This document shows positions 52,519 through 64,000 of a DNA stretch of 64,000 nt, piece by piece (the first letter of the stretch is position 1; each line of letters starts with the position of its first letter). The stretch comes from Inonotus obliquus (taxonomy: Eukaryota; Basidiomycota; Agaricomycetes; Hymenochaetales; Hymenochaetaceae), in contig JAJHTX010000005.1 in assembly GCA_032164295.1 (NCBI GenBank), positions 2,294,001 to 2,358,000 on the forward strand, written 5' to 3'. Below the pieces are notes generated by a model. The model was not told where the DNA came from. It saw nothing but the letters and a program-made list of their open reading frames with translations, and made no database searches. The translations under genes were made by a program, and so were the position numbers.

Positions 52519-52824
52519 ATTCCGCTTACTCTAGTCGACTATCGTTTTCTTTCTCTATTTCTTCAAAGTAAATTCCTACCTAGATGCGGTGCTACTTGAT
52601 TGTGTCCTTTTTCACATCCACGTAATCCGTAATTTCCCACACTCATTCATTCCTTTTCTGTCTATTCTGTTCATTACCATTACCTTCCTTTGCCCTTATA
52701 ATATAGGAGTACTCTGGAGTACTCTACTGAATTATAAATCGAAATCTTTCAACGATATTAAAGAACCATCAAGAAGGAATCATGTATCCAGGTGTATAAG
52801 GAACTACCAAGGGAGTTGATTTAA
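52519..52824. other. Intergenic between convergent genes
   Basis: 306 bp, AT-rich, probably the two 3'UTRs. Nothing else seen. Confidence 0.4.
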
Positions 52825-54885
<2,061 letters not shown>

Positions 54886-55088
54886 CACTTGTCAACGCAG
54901 AAGAGGCGGTGGGATGTGGTGGTGAGAAGGAGACACGGTGGAATAGTGGAACCATCCCATTTTTTTTTCGTTTTTCTCGCGAGCGTGTCGAGGTCAGACC
55001 ATAAATTATATTCGGCAATACCCGTGCAAATCATTTCCTTTTCATTTCATTTCCTGCCTCATCCGGCACTTAACAAGTTTTGCTCACC
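54886..55088. promoter_or_regulatory. Divergent promoter of CYP51 and the zinc-finger gene
   Basis: 203 bp between two start codons. It holds a T-run (54960-54968) and CATTTC repeats near 55040 but no clear TATA box. Confidence 0.45.
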
Positions 55089-56646
55089 ATGTTCAAACGG
55101 GTCACCAAAAAGCAACAGAAGCGACAAGAGGATGAGGAACTGGGTCTCGATGAGGATACGAAGCAGATGTTTGGTCTGCAAGACACGGACAGCGATGAAT
55201 CGTCGTCTTCAGACTCGGAACTGGACGATGACTTGGACCGAGGGTCTGCAGCAGACATGAAGACAGAATGGCTCGCAGCTGGCGGCGTAGAATCAGACGT
55301 AGAGGATGAGGCTGAAAGCGACGAAGATGATCTTGATCTTGAAAGCATGGACGATGAACCGCCGATACCGCTCAAGGAGGCCTTGAAGGATCCCATCTAT
55401 CACGTCTCGTCAGAGAACGATGACCGCGCATGTATCGCATGCCCGAAGAAGCTGCTAAAGAACGAGAAGATGGTCCAATTGCATATTGCATCTGCGGTAA
55501 GGTGGTCAATCCTTATCAGCTATTCGCTTAACCGCATATTCTGACCTTGGTCCAACTTGCTTCCTACAGGCTCATATTCGCCGATTCAAGAAGTTTTGCG
55601 AACTAGCGGAGGATACGAAAAACCGCCAGATAGATCCTCGACATATCGCGTCCTCCATTTCGCAAACTCCGACGACGATTGTAAACACAGAAGGCTTATC
55701 CAATCGCGGTCTCAAGCGAGTACGTTTGTTCGATCAAGCATCTCACACTTCTCACACACACCTCGTGAACACCTTCAATTCAATCTCACTCTACTTTTCT
55801 TATCAGAAACAAAAGCTCGACTCAATCAAACAAAAACGCGAGAAGACGAAACAGATCATCGAGCGCAAAAAGCGGAAACGTGCTAAGAAAGATGAACGGG
55901 ATGAAGAGATCGAAGGAAAGAATGACGAATTCGGTAAAGCGGCCACCTCTTTATCTGACAAACCAATCTCCGAGAGAGCGTCAAAGAGGCGCAGGGTCTC
56001 TATTCGAGAAGCCTCTCATGAGAACGATAGCAGCTATGGCGGGGTTAGTCGGGAATCCGACGACCGTTCGGTTATGAACGCAGGCGAGCAGGCGACGAAG
56101 TCATCCAAGACGGAGTCGAAGGCTATAGGTAAAAGTAGAGGCGAAGGCAAAGCTAGAGTCAAGGCCAACGAATCAGAAGTTCCGAAACCGAAGAAGGGGA
56201 GAGCCGAGGCGGCAGAAAGTACCCCGAACGTGAAAATCTTTATTGATGACGGCAGTACTAACCAATCCGACGGGACACGCTCAATGAAGAAGCGGGATTC
56301 GTTAAAGTTGCGAACAAAGGGGCATATGGGTAAAGCAGGCGCGGGGAAGTTCGCCAAGCTCTCGGATACACGAGCCGTCAAAGACAAGAGCAAGCGAAAA
56401 TCACGTTCAGGCTCTGAGGCAAAGCAGAACACGGACCGTGTTCCACAGAGAGCCACTCGCTACTTTGATGAACCGGAGGATGGAACACGATCGAAAGAAC
56501 CCGGTCCGAAGAAATCCTCCGCTAAGAAGACGAAGCCAGAAGGGAAGAATTTGTTGAACGGACCAGCCAAACGTGGTGGGAACCTAATACGGAAGGGGAT
56601 CAATTGGAAAGAAAAGGTGGTGGATGATCTTGTTATTTTTGAATAA
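55089..56646 (+). CDS. Acidic/basic nuclear protein with one zinc finger (465 aa)
   Basis: Three exons (55089-55496, 55570-55719, 55807-56646) give 465 aa in phase. The start MFKRVTKKQQKRQEDEELGL leads into a long acidic stretch. Then IACPKKLLKNEKMVQLHIAS and AHIRRFKKFCEL form a C2H2-like finger with the intron between its two halves. The C-terminal half is Lys/Arg/Ser-rich (KKRKRAKKDERDEE, ASKRRRVS), ending DDLVIFE. The charge pattern suggests nucleolar or ribosome-assembly work, but this is inference. Confidence 0.75.
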
Positions 56647-56790
56647 GATTAGTCGTTGCTTCTTCCTGTTGCATCTGGTGTTAACAAGCAAACTTTTTTC
56701 CGTTCCTGAAATCCGATAAATTATGAAGGCCGTCTTCAAAAGTGAAGGGAAGCGGGAACAACCAAGCAATACAGCAATGCACGGTGGGAA

Positions 56791-58619
56791 CTATGCGAGA
56801 CTGCGTAAGACGGCATTAGTCTTCTCAATTACCTAGACGCCCAGAAAGAAGCACGGTCATTGATTAGTGCCACATTACATAGTATTCCGAGATACATCCT
56901 CCCTAACGCACCTGATGTACGTCCGGTCTTTGTACGGGGTCGGCCTTCAGCATGCTGTCAATGAGATCCCGCAGGCCTTGCGAGTATGCGGAATCTCGTG
57001 GATGCTTGTATGCAGCGTTCATCACCGCCATAGCAATCGATCCTCCTTGTTCAGTTGTTGCTTGTGTTTCAAAGGGAGAATGGAGATAAGCAAGTGCGTA
57101 GAGGGTGCATCCGAGCGACTGTGCGGGAAATTAAGGATGCATGTGAATGTTGGAGCAAGATGAAACACAACGTACCCATACGTCCACCTTCTCGTCGAGT
57201 GTATTGCCAGTTTTCACGTCAAATAGTTCCGGTGCGCGATAAGCCATCGTGCTCTGTTCGGCAGCTATGTCCTGGAGCAATTTTTCAGTCAGCAATTGTA
57301 AACATGTAAACATGGAACTTACCTGCTGCAAGAGCGCTTGCTGACGATTTTCGACTTTGATGCGAGCCTTAACTGCGCTACCAAAGTCCATGAGGATCGG
57401 AGAGCCATCATCAGCGATCATTACATTCCTTTCAGAAAGCGGCAAGTTAGGTAAGTCGTAAAAAGACGATATTCATAGACTTGCCCGGGTTTTAGATCTC
57501 GGTGTGCATAGGGGACCACCTCCATTTGGGCCGGGTCGCCGCCATTGACACCTTGATGTGCTAACTCCTCGTCCCCATCAAACACGACGTCCCCCTCGTC
57601 TTCTATTGCATGTTTAGTGACTAACGGGATGCTTGACTCGCCGTCATGCCCATAACTGTATCCCCCATCGCCATCGCCTTCGGGATGCGGCAGCAGGTCG
57701 TCCTCATCTTCGTCATCACTGTCATGGTGTGCTACCGGTCCGCCTAGGTTTCCCTTTTGTTTTGATCGAGGCCGGGCTGATGCGGGAATACTTTCAGGTC
57801 GGCGCGGCACATTTGTTGTTGCTTGAGACTGGGAAGCCTTGGTGGCACGGAATGTGTGCATCGCGCGGACGGCCTCGCACGTCCCGCGAAATAGACGGAG
57901 CATTTCAGCCTCCGAGAATCGCGTACCATTGATCAGATGTGCATTGATTGCGTCTTGCAAGTTTCCTCGCTTGGTGAACGGGTCAGGAAAGATACATGAC
58001 GAAGGCAGATAGGAACTTACCTTGTAGAGCGGTAAGAAGAGATAAACAATCTTCCCTTCCCCATCAGCATCTTGAACAACTGCCGAATCCTAGGATAGTC
58101 AGAACATCTACCATAACAAAATCACAACAAGCCTACAAGTATTCGAATGATGTTTGGGTGCCTGATTCACTACATTGTCAGAAACCAGAGGAGGTAATAG
58201 CGTTCAGGATACATGCTTGAATCGTCTGTAGGCTTCCACCTCCCTCATTGCTTCCTTCACACCTTCTGACCCTGTGGGGCAACGGATCTTCTTGAGAGCA
58301 AACTGGCGCTAGAATAACAATAGAGTGATATTCTATGTGTTTCAGAGGCTGACCACAAGACCTACGCCACTAAGCTCATCCTGTGCGAGGTATACAAATG
58401 AGAAGCCACCCTCCCCAAGAACTTTGATAATCTTGACTGGCAGGAGGACGAATCAGCCAACGAAGCATCTGTGAGCAACAAGATGACAAACATGTTCGCC
58501 CGTTGATCTTTACTTTTGCTGATTGGTGACATAGGCAAGAGGTGAACGCATAAATAGCATCCTTTGCGCGTTCCTTGATGCCATCGAGGGACTGCAATAG
58601 TTGAGGAGGGAGGGCCATG
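56791..58619 (-). CDS. STK16/Env7-like serine/threonine kinase
   Basis: It starts MALPPQLLQSLDGIKERAKD at 58619. Kinase parts in order: VLGEGGFSFVYLA (glycine loop), FALKKIRC (Lys), REVEAYRRFKHPNIIR, VYLFLPLYKRGNLQDAI, AHRDLKPGNVMI (catalytic Asp), LMDFGSA (DFG), MAYRAPELFDV (APE), then VDVWSLGCTLYAL and the end VIEKTNAVLRSLA-TAG. This matches the STK16/Env7 branch of the NAK family, membrane-linked kinases near Golgi or vacuole. An acidic loop of about 100 residues (DSDDEDEDDLLPH) sits between the helix-E region and HRD. Several introns split conserved motifs. Confidence 0.87.
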
Positions 58620-59071
58620 GTCGCTGTATGGTGGTGATGATAGTGTGAGAATTGTCACGCGTTTGCACGAGTGACGACCGAACCTCGAACTCGGATCAAA
58701 TCTAAAACGCGCTTCCCGGGAATTCATTTGAACAACATCTCCTGCCGGCTGGTGAAACGTCTCATTCTTCATCTCATCCTGCACCACGATAGCTAAACTT
58801 GTCCCTTGGCTTCGACACAGTCTCAACAAGATGTTAGGTACTCTACTGGACAAACTGGGTCGTTGCTTGCATGACAATCAAGGGTTCAAGTCTTCAACAC
58901 GACAGGTTGTAAGGTAATTACTCAGTCCGCTTTACGCGAGATCGCTATCTGTTAGGGTCTCTTCAAATATGTTCCCGCTTCTGGTCGTGAAAAACGAAAA
59001 TTGACCCCGGGCTCGGACATGCACGGCTAATATAAAACCAGCACATCAGTACAGCTCTCTTGTCAGCACCC
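58620..59071. other. Divergent intergenic region, kinase / oxidoreductase
   Basis: 452 bp between two start codons. ATATAAAACC at about 59030, some 40 bp before the oxidoreductase ATG, is a likely TATA box for that gene. Confidence 0.5.
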
Positions 59072-61322
59072 ATGGACTTCTCCCCTCAGCTTACCGCTAC
59101 AGCCCTCGCCCTCCCCGCTACATACCTTGCATGGTGCACCACTGGCTCTTTGCTCTACAAGTTCTTTACTCGCAAATTTACTGTTCTCAACGAGGTCAAT
59201 AACCTTGGTCCAGCACATGCTAGACCTGATGCCAAGAGGATACGAGGAACAGCAGTCGTCTGCGGAGGAAGGTATGCCATTCCTCAGGCAAAATCCGTCA
59301 CATTCTATCTGATAAAGCTGACTTAACGCCTTAGTCTAGCTGGGTTGTTCTCAGCGCTCGTTCTTGCCGATCATTTTGAAAATGTGCTCATCATTGAGCC
59401 GGAAGCATGGGTCTTTACGGATGAAGGAAGGATCAACACTTATGATGAAAAGGGTGTTTACATCGAGCATAGCAGGGAGCACGTCCGCTCGAGAGTACCA
59501 CAGTATAATGCCCAACATGGTAATTTGATTGGTATTGCACCCGTCGTAGTAGAGTACTAATAGTACAACATAATTTAGTCTATCAGCCTATCGCCCTCCA
59601 AGCGCTGAGAAAATACTTCCCGAACATTGACGAGGAGATCCGTAGAGCTAACGGAATGTAATTTGAGGATTACTATCTGTTTTTCTTCTTTCACTGATGT
59701 ATTGCTTTCTAGCGTCTCAGATTATGAACTCAATGCCTATTGTCATGGTCGTCAATTTATGGACCTTCCAAGACAAGAATACCCGGATGGTAAATGGCCC
59801 GAGTGCTTCTTCATGTCTCGCGAGCTCTATGAGCGCTTAGTCCGGCGTCTCATTCTTGGCTACTCTGACCGTATTCGTACGAAGGTCGGAACCGTGACCT
59901 CTTTGAACACGGTCCCTGGAGATCCAATGACGGTTTCATCTGTCTCTGTTCGGTTACCTGACGGCGTTACAGAGGATATTCCTTCCTCACTCGTCATTGG
60001 TAATTTTTCTCTTGCACGTAATTTGAAATTTGTCACTAGCTTACCTATGTTAATTTAGATTGCACCGGAGGGACGCAGGCTGGACTCAAATGGATTCGCC
60101 GCATTGCGACCGACCCCACTAATTCGGAGATTCAACGCTATACTCCATCTGGCTCGTTGGATTGGGATGACCTGAGGATCGCGTACAATACAGCCCAGAA
60201 GTATATTCGATTCAGGTGGTATGTCCCCCCAGAAGCACGAGGCCGTTTACCTATACCCGGTGGTTATGATAATGTCCCTTGGATATACACGTACTTCCCC
60301 GTCCCTGGAAAAGAGAAGAAGCTATTTATGCTCAGTCGGATCGAAGGTCATCGCAGTAAGTTCTTTCTCCCGATCACCTCGTAAATACGATCGGTGACGA
60401 AATCATACTTAGTTGATATGTCCTTTGGCGGATGGGGTGAACCTCCACTTCCAACGGACGTTTCGGAGATCCATGGATGGTTCAGGGACCTTGAGAAAGA
60501 TCATCAAAAAGTGCCCGAATGGTTCTATCCTTTCCTTGACATTCTTATGGAACAACAGTGCGAGGTCTCGACCGGAAGATACCGTGAGCTAAAACACTCT
60601 GTCGGGGTGACACTGAATCGGTCTACTAACTATTACCCTCAGCTTCACTCTCTTGGGTTCGATTCGAAAAGGCTCCTTATGTACCTCACAATTTCGTTGC
60701 TATCGGAGACTCCGTTTTACAACCTAATCCTACGTATGGGTAAGTCTCTCCCGCGCACAGATAGAGACTGCAAGTTTTTTGACGTAAACGTATGTATAGC
60801 CAAGGTTGCTCGAAAGCCTTAATAGGAGCGATTGCCCTAGACGGAATGTTGAAATCTTTACCCTACGCCGAGTCAACAAAGATACCGCCCAATTTTGGTC
60901 GCGATTTCTTCACGATGCACGTTGATAAGATTCAAGGAATTTGGGATGGTACCAAACCTACAGGTACGTCTGCTTTATTGGAGGGAAGGCAATTACATGT
61001 GACTAAATCCCGATCCGTGTTTGCAGATTATCAATTTAGCTCGACAGTTCCTTGTAAAGGCGAAAAGCTCAGTGATGAGTGGTTATTGGGCGGGCTAGGA
61101 AGTATGCTCATGGAGCTGGCCGGTTTGGTATGTCTCATCCACTCCTTGGACTTCAACGAAGCAGATCTCTAACTATTTACGCTTTGATAGGACAAAGGGG
61201 TGGACAGCGTTCTTTACAAAGTTCGCTTCTTCATGGCACCACAGACGGCATTGATGACTCCATACATCATGTCGAAAGTTTTGCTCTTCCAAATTCGCAA
61301 GAAACTCGGATTAATCCAGTAG
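59072..61322 (+). CDS. FAD-dependent oxidoreductase, multi-exon
   Basis: It starts MDFSPQLTATALALPATYLA (59072) with a hydrophobic N-terminus. The FAD-binding turn is split by an intron: GTAVVCGG then SLAGLFSALVLADHFENVLI and IEPEAW. Later exons read FMSRELYERLVRRLILGY, CTGGTQAGLKWIRR, RFRWYVPPEARGR, GCSKALIGAIALDGML (flavin-binding helix region), and the tail MAPQTALMTPYIMSK ending LGLIQ-TAG at 61322. About nine short introns. It resembles fungal FAD monooxygenase-like proteins of unknown substrate. The usual GD motif lies in the exon ending near 60740 and was not resolved. Confidence 0.75.
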
Positions 61323-62330
61323 AAGATCAACATTATCAGACAGAATCCACACACCATATTAATCCGTTTTTTTTTCTTTTGATCTAGAAGCCTCACTCAC
61401 CATCAGCTACAGCATTTATACACTCTCGCTTTCGGGCCTTGCCGTGACTTTCCACTTGCTTTCGGTATTCGTGTCGGGAACGAATTATTTTATTCGAATT
61501 TCATCTTGTAGTATAGCTTACTCCTTCCAAGGGCAATTTCATGCAACTTCAATTCGCATTACTAATCTCAAGGACTCAAAAAAGAGACGGAAGTAATTAA
61601 AGAAAAGGTAAGGTCTGGGCCTAGGGCGACGCGTCATCACCAGGCCACTATCGCACAACCTCGTGGCCTCACCCTTCCAGTGCGACGCGTGGTGCTTGTG
61701 GTGGTATTTCCATCACAACCATTGTATTGTTCCGAGTCAAAGAAACAGGCTTTGACCCGCTTTGACAAACCTCCCATCACTCCCATCAAATCTTACACTC
61801 TAAGCGAACGTGGCCCTCAAGGGTCTTCTCAATTTTCATACCCCTCTTCTCCCTTTGCTGCCTGTTTCGGATACTTGGGATTGGCACAAGAGAATGAGTA
61901 GGAAGTCTTTGACCAACGATTAACCCGATAAGCAAATCGATGTGGCTGCAACTGGCTGCATTGGTGGATGGTCCTACCTCGTGTATGCTGCGCATAACCT
62001 AACCTGGTCCAAACAGGGTCCCTTCTTTGTTATGTTTGATTAAAAACCGCTGGATAACGGCGATGTGAGACTCCTGGACGCTGTGGCTGGTATCGTTGAC
62101 AAGGATATAAAAGACGGCGTATTCCTCAGCACTACTCCTCATCTTCTCCCAGTAGACCGTTCCTCCTCTCTCGTCTTCTGCTTCCGAGTCCCTTCCGGGT
62201 TCTTGTTCCAGCGTCTTCCTAACCGTACTTCTGAGGTTGGTCTTTCCAGCGCTGCCCTCTTGTAACAAGAGAGAAAGCTAACCATCTTCCTGACTTTGAT
62301 AGTTTGCTTTCCACACTGCGAGCTTCAAAA
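61323..62330. other. 1.0 kb intergenic region
   Basis: No coding sequence recognised. A GGATATAAAAGACG box at about 62103 may serve the next gene, giving it a 5'UTR of roughly 200 nt. Confidence 0.45.
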
Positions 62331-63647
62331 ATGGACACAGAAATGGCACCGCCTCCAGATCTTCTTGACAATCTGCATATGGACTTTCCGAGTTTGAATT
62401 GTGAGGGTCCTGATGGTATGATCATGCCGCTCGAAGAACTCGAGGCGGCTCTCGCGGGTCTGGAGAGTGGGAAACTCTCCATGCCTCCCGTCGAGGCATT
62501 ATGTAACGAACTCAACTTATCCGCCTCGACCTCCTTGATGGAGGTACAGGCCGAACCTAATGCTATGGCCAACATATTAGACGAGCATCAGGACGGTACA
62601 GAGCCCGTCCCCATGAGTATCGCATCTCAGTCAACCGCCAACTGCGATGTTAACCTCAATCACGATACAAACATGTTGCGCAAAATGGAGGATTTCCACG
62701 CGTTTTATACTGCGCTAACCTCCCAGAACGCCAACTCCAACCTTCCTCTCGAGGAATTTGGTATCCTGTGCGAAGCGACTACAGCTGCGGTCAACGGTTC
62801 GATTGCGGCAACGCAGCCAACGTCCCTTCAAGAGGAAATGGCAATAAATTTCGAACAGTTCTACCTGGATTACTGCGCCAGCTACGGCCAAGATACTTCC
62901 AGCATCTCTGCTCCCGTCTCGTTCGCCGAGACCTCCGGTTCTTCCTCATCCAGCACGGCTTCATGGTTAGATCAGACCTATCCATGTGTAGGTTTACTTT
63001 CCGGTCAACCTGAGGCCTCCGCCTCTACCTTCGAGCCACAAGATGAAAAGTTCTACGAAGCCGACCCATTCCGATACGTCCCCCCAGAGGGTCAAGGTAT
63101 AGCGGTTGACTCCTCCACCTCCCAGATCGTCAACCAGCCATGCGAGTCATTCTTCGTCGATGAACCTCAGACGATCGGAGAAGGCACGAGGGTGTTCAAC
63201 CCGGAGGTGTTCAACCCGGAGGCATCCAAACCGGACGCGTCCAACCCTCAGGAGCCCACCTTTGCGGAGGCCGCCTTCGGCGACTTCCTTCGTGCACCTT
63301 TCGCTTCCCGGCCCACCGACTACAGGAAGTTGATCTCCGAGCTCGAGACGAGCGCAGAAAAGGACTCAAGCACAGAAAAAGAAATGAGCGCAGAAAAAGA
63401 ATCGAGCGCCGAAATGGAAACCAGCACTGACACGGTATCAAGCAGTCTAGGACTTGACATTGGTCCGTTTGACAATGGCGTTCATGTAGACTGCGACTGC
63501 CAGAAATGTCATCTGATGAGGGTGGCCTTGACGAAGGACTTTGACGCACCTCATCCTATGGAACCTTGGCTTGCCGGTTTCGGATTCGGAGACCCTATTG
63601 ACAGCGACAGTGATTTATATGCTTTACAGGATATGATTAAATCTTGA
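62331..63647 (+). CDS. Unknown Ser/Glu-rich protein (438 aa), single exon
   Basis: It starts MDTEMAPPPDLLDNLHMDFP. The protein is acidic and low in complexity. It has short tandem repeats: VFNPEVFNPEASKPDASNP, and a run of (S)AEKxSS units (TSAEKDSSTEKEMSAEKESS). Near the end DCDCQKCHLMRVALTKDFD holds a CxCxxC cluster followed by a helix, and the protein closes YALQDMIKS. It could be a transcriptional activator by composition, but no DNA-binding domain was recognised. Confidence 0.65.
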   Translation: MDTEMAPPPDLLDNLHMDFPSLNCEGPDGMIMPLEELEAALAGLESGKLSMPPVEALCNELNLSASTSLMEVQAEPNAMANILDEHQDGTEPVPMSIASQSTANCDVNLNHDTNMLRKMEDFHAFYTALTSQNANSNLPLEEFGILCEATTAAVNGSIAATQPTSLQEEMAINFEQFYLDYCASYGQDTSSISAPVSFAETSGSSSSSTASWLDQTYPCVGLLSGQPEASASTFEPQDEKFYEADPFRYVPPEGQGIAVDSSTSQIVNQPCESFFVDEPQTIGEGTRVFNPEVFNPEASKPDASNPQEPTFAEAAFGDFLRAPFASRPTDYRKLISELETSAEKDSSTEKEMSAEKESSAEMETSTDTVSSSLGLDIGPFDNGVHVDCDCQKCHLMRVALTKDFDAPHPMEPWLAGFGFGDPIDSDSDLYALQDMIKS

Positions 63648-64000
63648 CTTACCGTTATGAGTATGCTTTCCACGGCTTTGCAATTGTTGTCTATGCGCGG
63701 AACTGCTTCCGCAGTGTTGTTATAATAGAATATGCGATAGGATGCTGTCTGTGTACATTAACATGTACTAATACAATGATATATGTTCCCGAAATCCGAA
63801 AAACCTTGACTGCAAGAAGTATAAGTCTAAGCAAGTAAAGTCGCTCCAGCCCGCCATTAGAGCAAGTGAAATAGCTAATAAGACAAGGAAGACAAGAGCG
63901 TAATCAACAACAGTGACCCATGTGAGATGCGTTTTTTTATCTACAGTGATGGTCGGAATGCAGGGAAATTGAGTCGTCAGTCGATCAGTCGAGTATTGAG
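63648..64000. other. Right end of window, no gene seen
   Basis: 353 bp of AT-rich sequence downstream of the Ser/Glu-rich gene. Nothing recognised. Confidence 0.4.

Overview
This is nuclear DNA of a filamentous fungus, almost certainly an Agaricomycete (mushroom-forming basidiomycete). The signs are introns of about 50-60 bp with GT..AG borders, a basidiomycete-type telomerase reverse transcriptase, a fungal CYP51, and a chromodomain Ty3/Gypsy element. No tRNA, rRNA or CRISPR array was seen.

Region 1 (1-20.4 kb) is a head-to-tail array of three copies of one non-LTR retrotransposon (LINE), all on the minus strand: copy A (cut by the left edge), copy B and copy C. Each has ORF1 (gag-like, three zinc knuckles) and ORF2 (AP-type endonuclease, reverse transcriptase with a YMDD box, C-terminal CCHC). 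ORF1 and ORF2 overlap in a TAATG stop-start in all three copies. ORF2 of copy C is intact (1183 aa). Copies B and C are broken by younger insertions: three members of a 1.3-1.55 kb LTR-like family rich in GTACCG (family X) and one 1.57 kb LTR-like element that carries an ORF (family Y).

Region 2 (20.9-34.9 kb) holds host genes: TERT (minus), a TPR protein (minus), a 79-aa single-TM protein (plus), an unknown basic protein (minus), VPS51 (plus) and an unknown Lys/Ser-rich protein (minus).

Region 3 (34,994-50,041) is one 15 kb composite insertion bounded by ~0.5 kb inverted repeats with a candidate 3-bp TSD (TGA). Its core carries pieces of several host genes: RAD23 with introns, a B-type cyclin, a leucine-rich-repeat protein and one unrecognised gene. 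It was later invaded by a PIF/Harbinger transposon, a deleted Gypsy element (itself hit by a Y element) and a solo LTR (hit by another Y element). It lies between two divergent host genes that were probably about 275 bp apart before.

Region 4 (50.2-64 kb) is ordinary host sequence: a DUF427 protein, an unknown protein, CYP51/ERG11, a zinc-finger nuclear protein, an STK16-like kinase, an FAD-dependent oxidoreductase and a Ser/Glu-rich unknown protein. Multi-exon genes are given as spans from start codon to stop codon.
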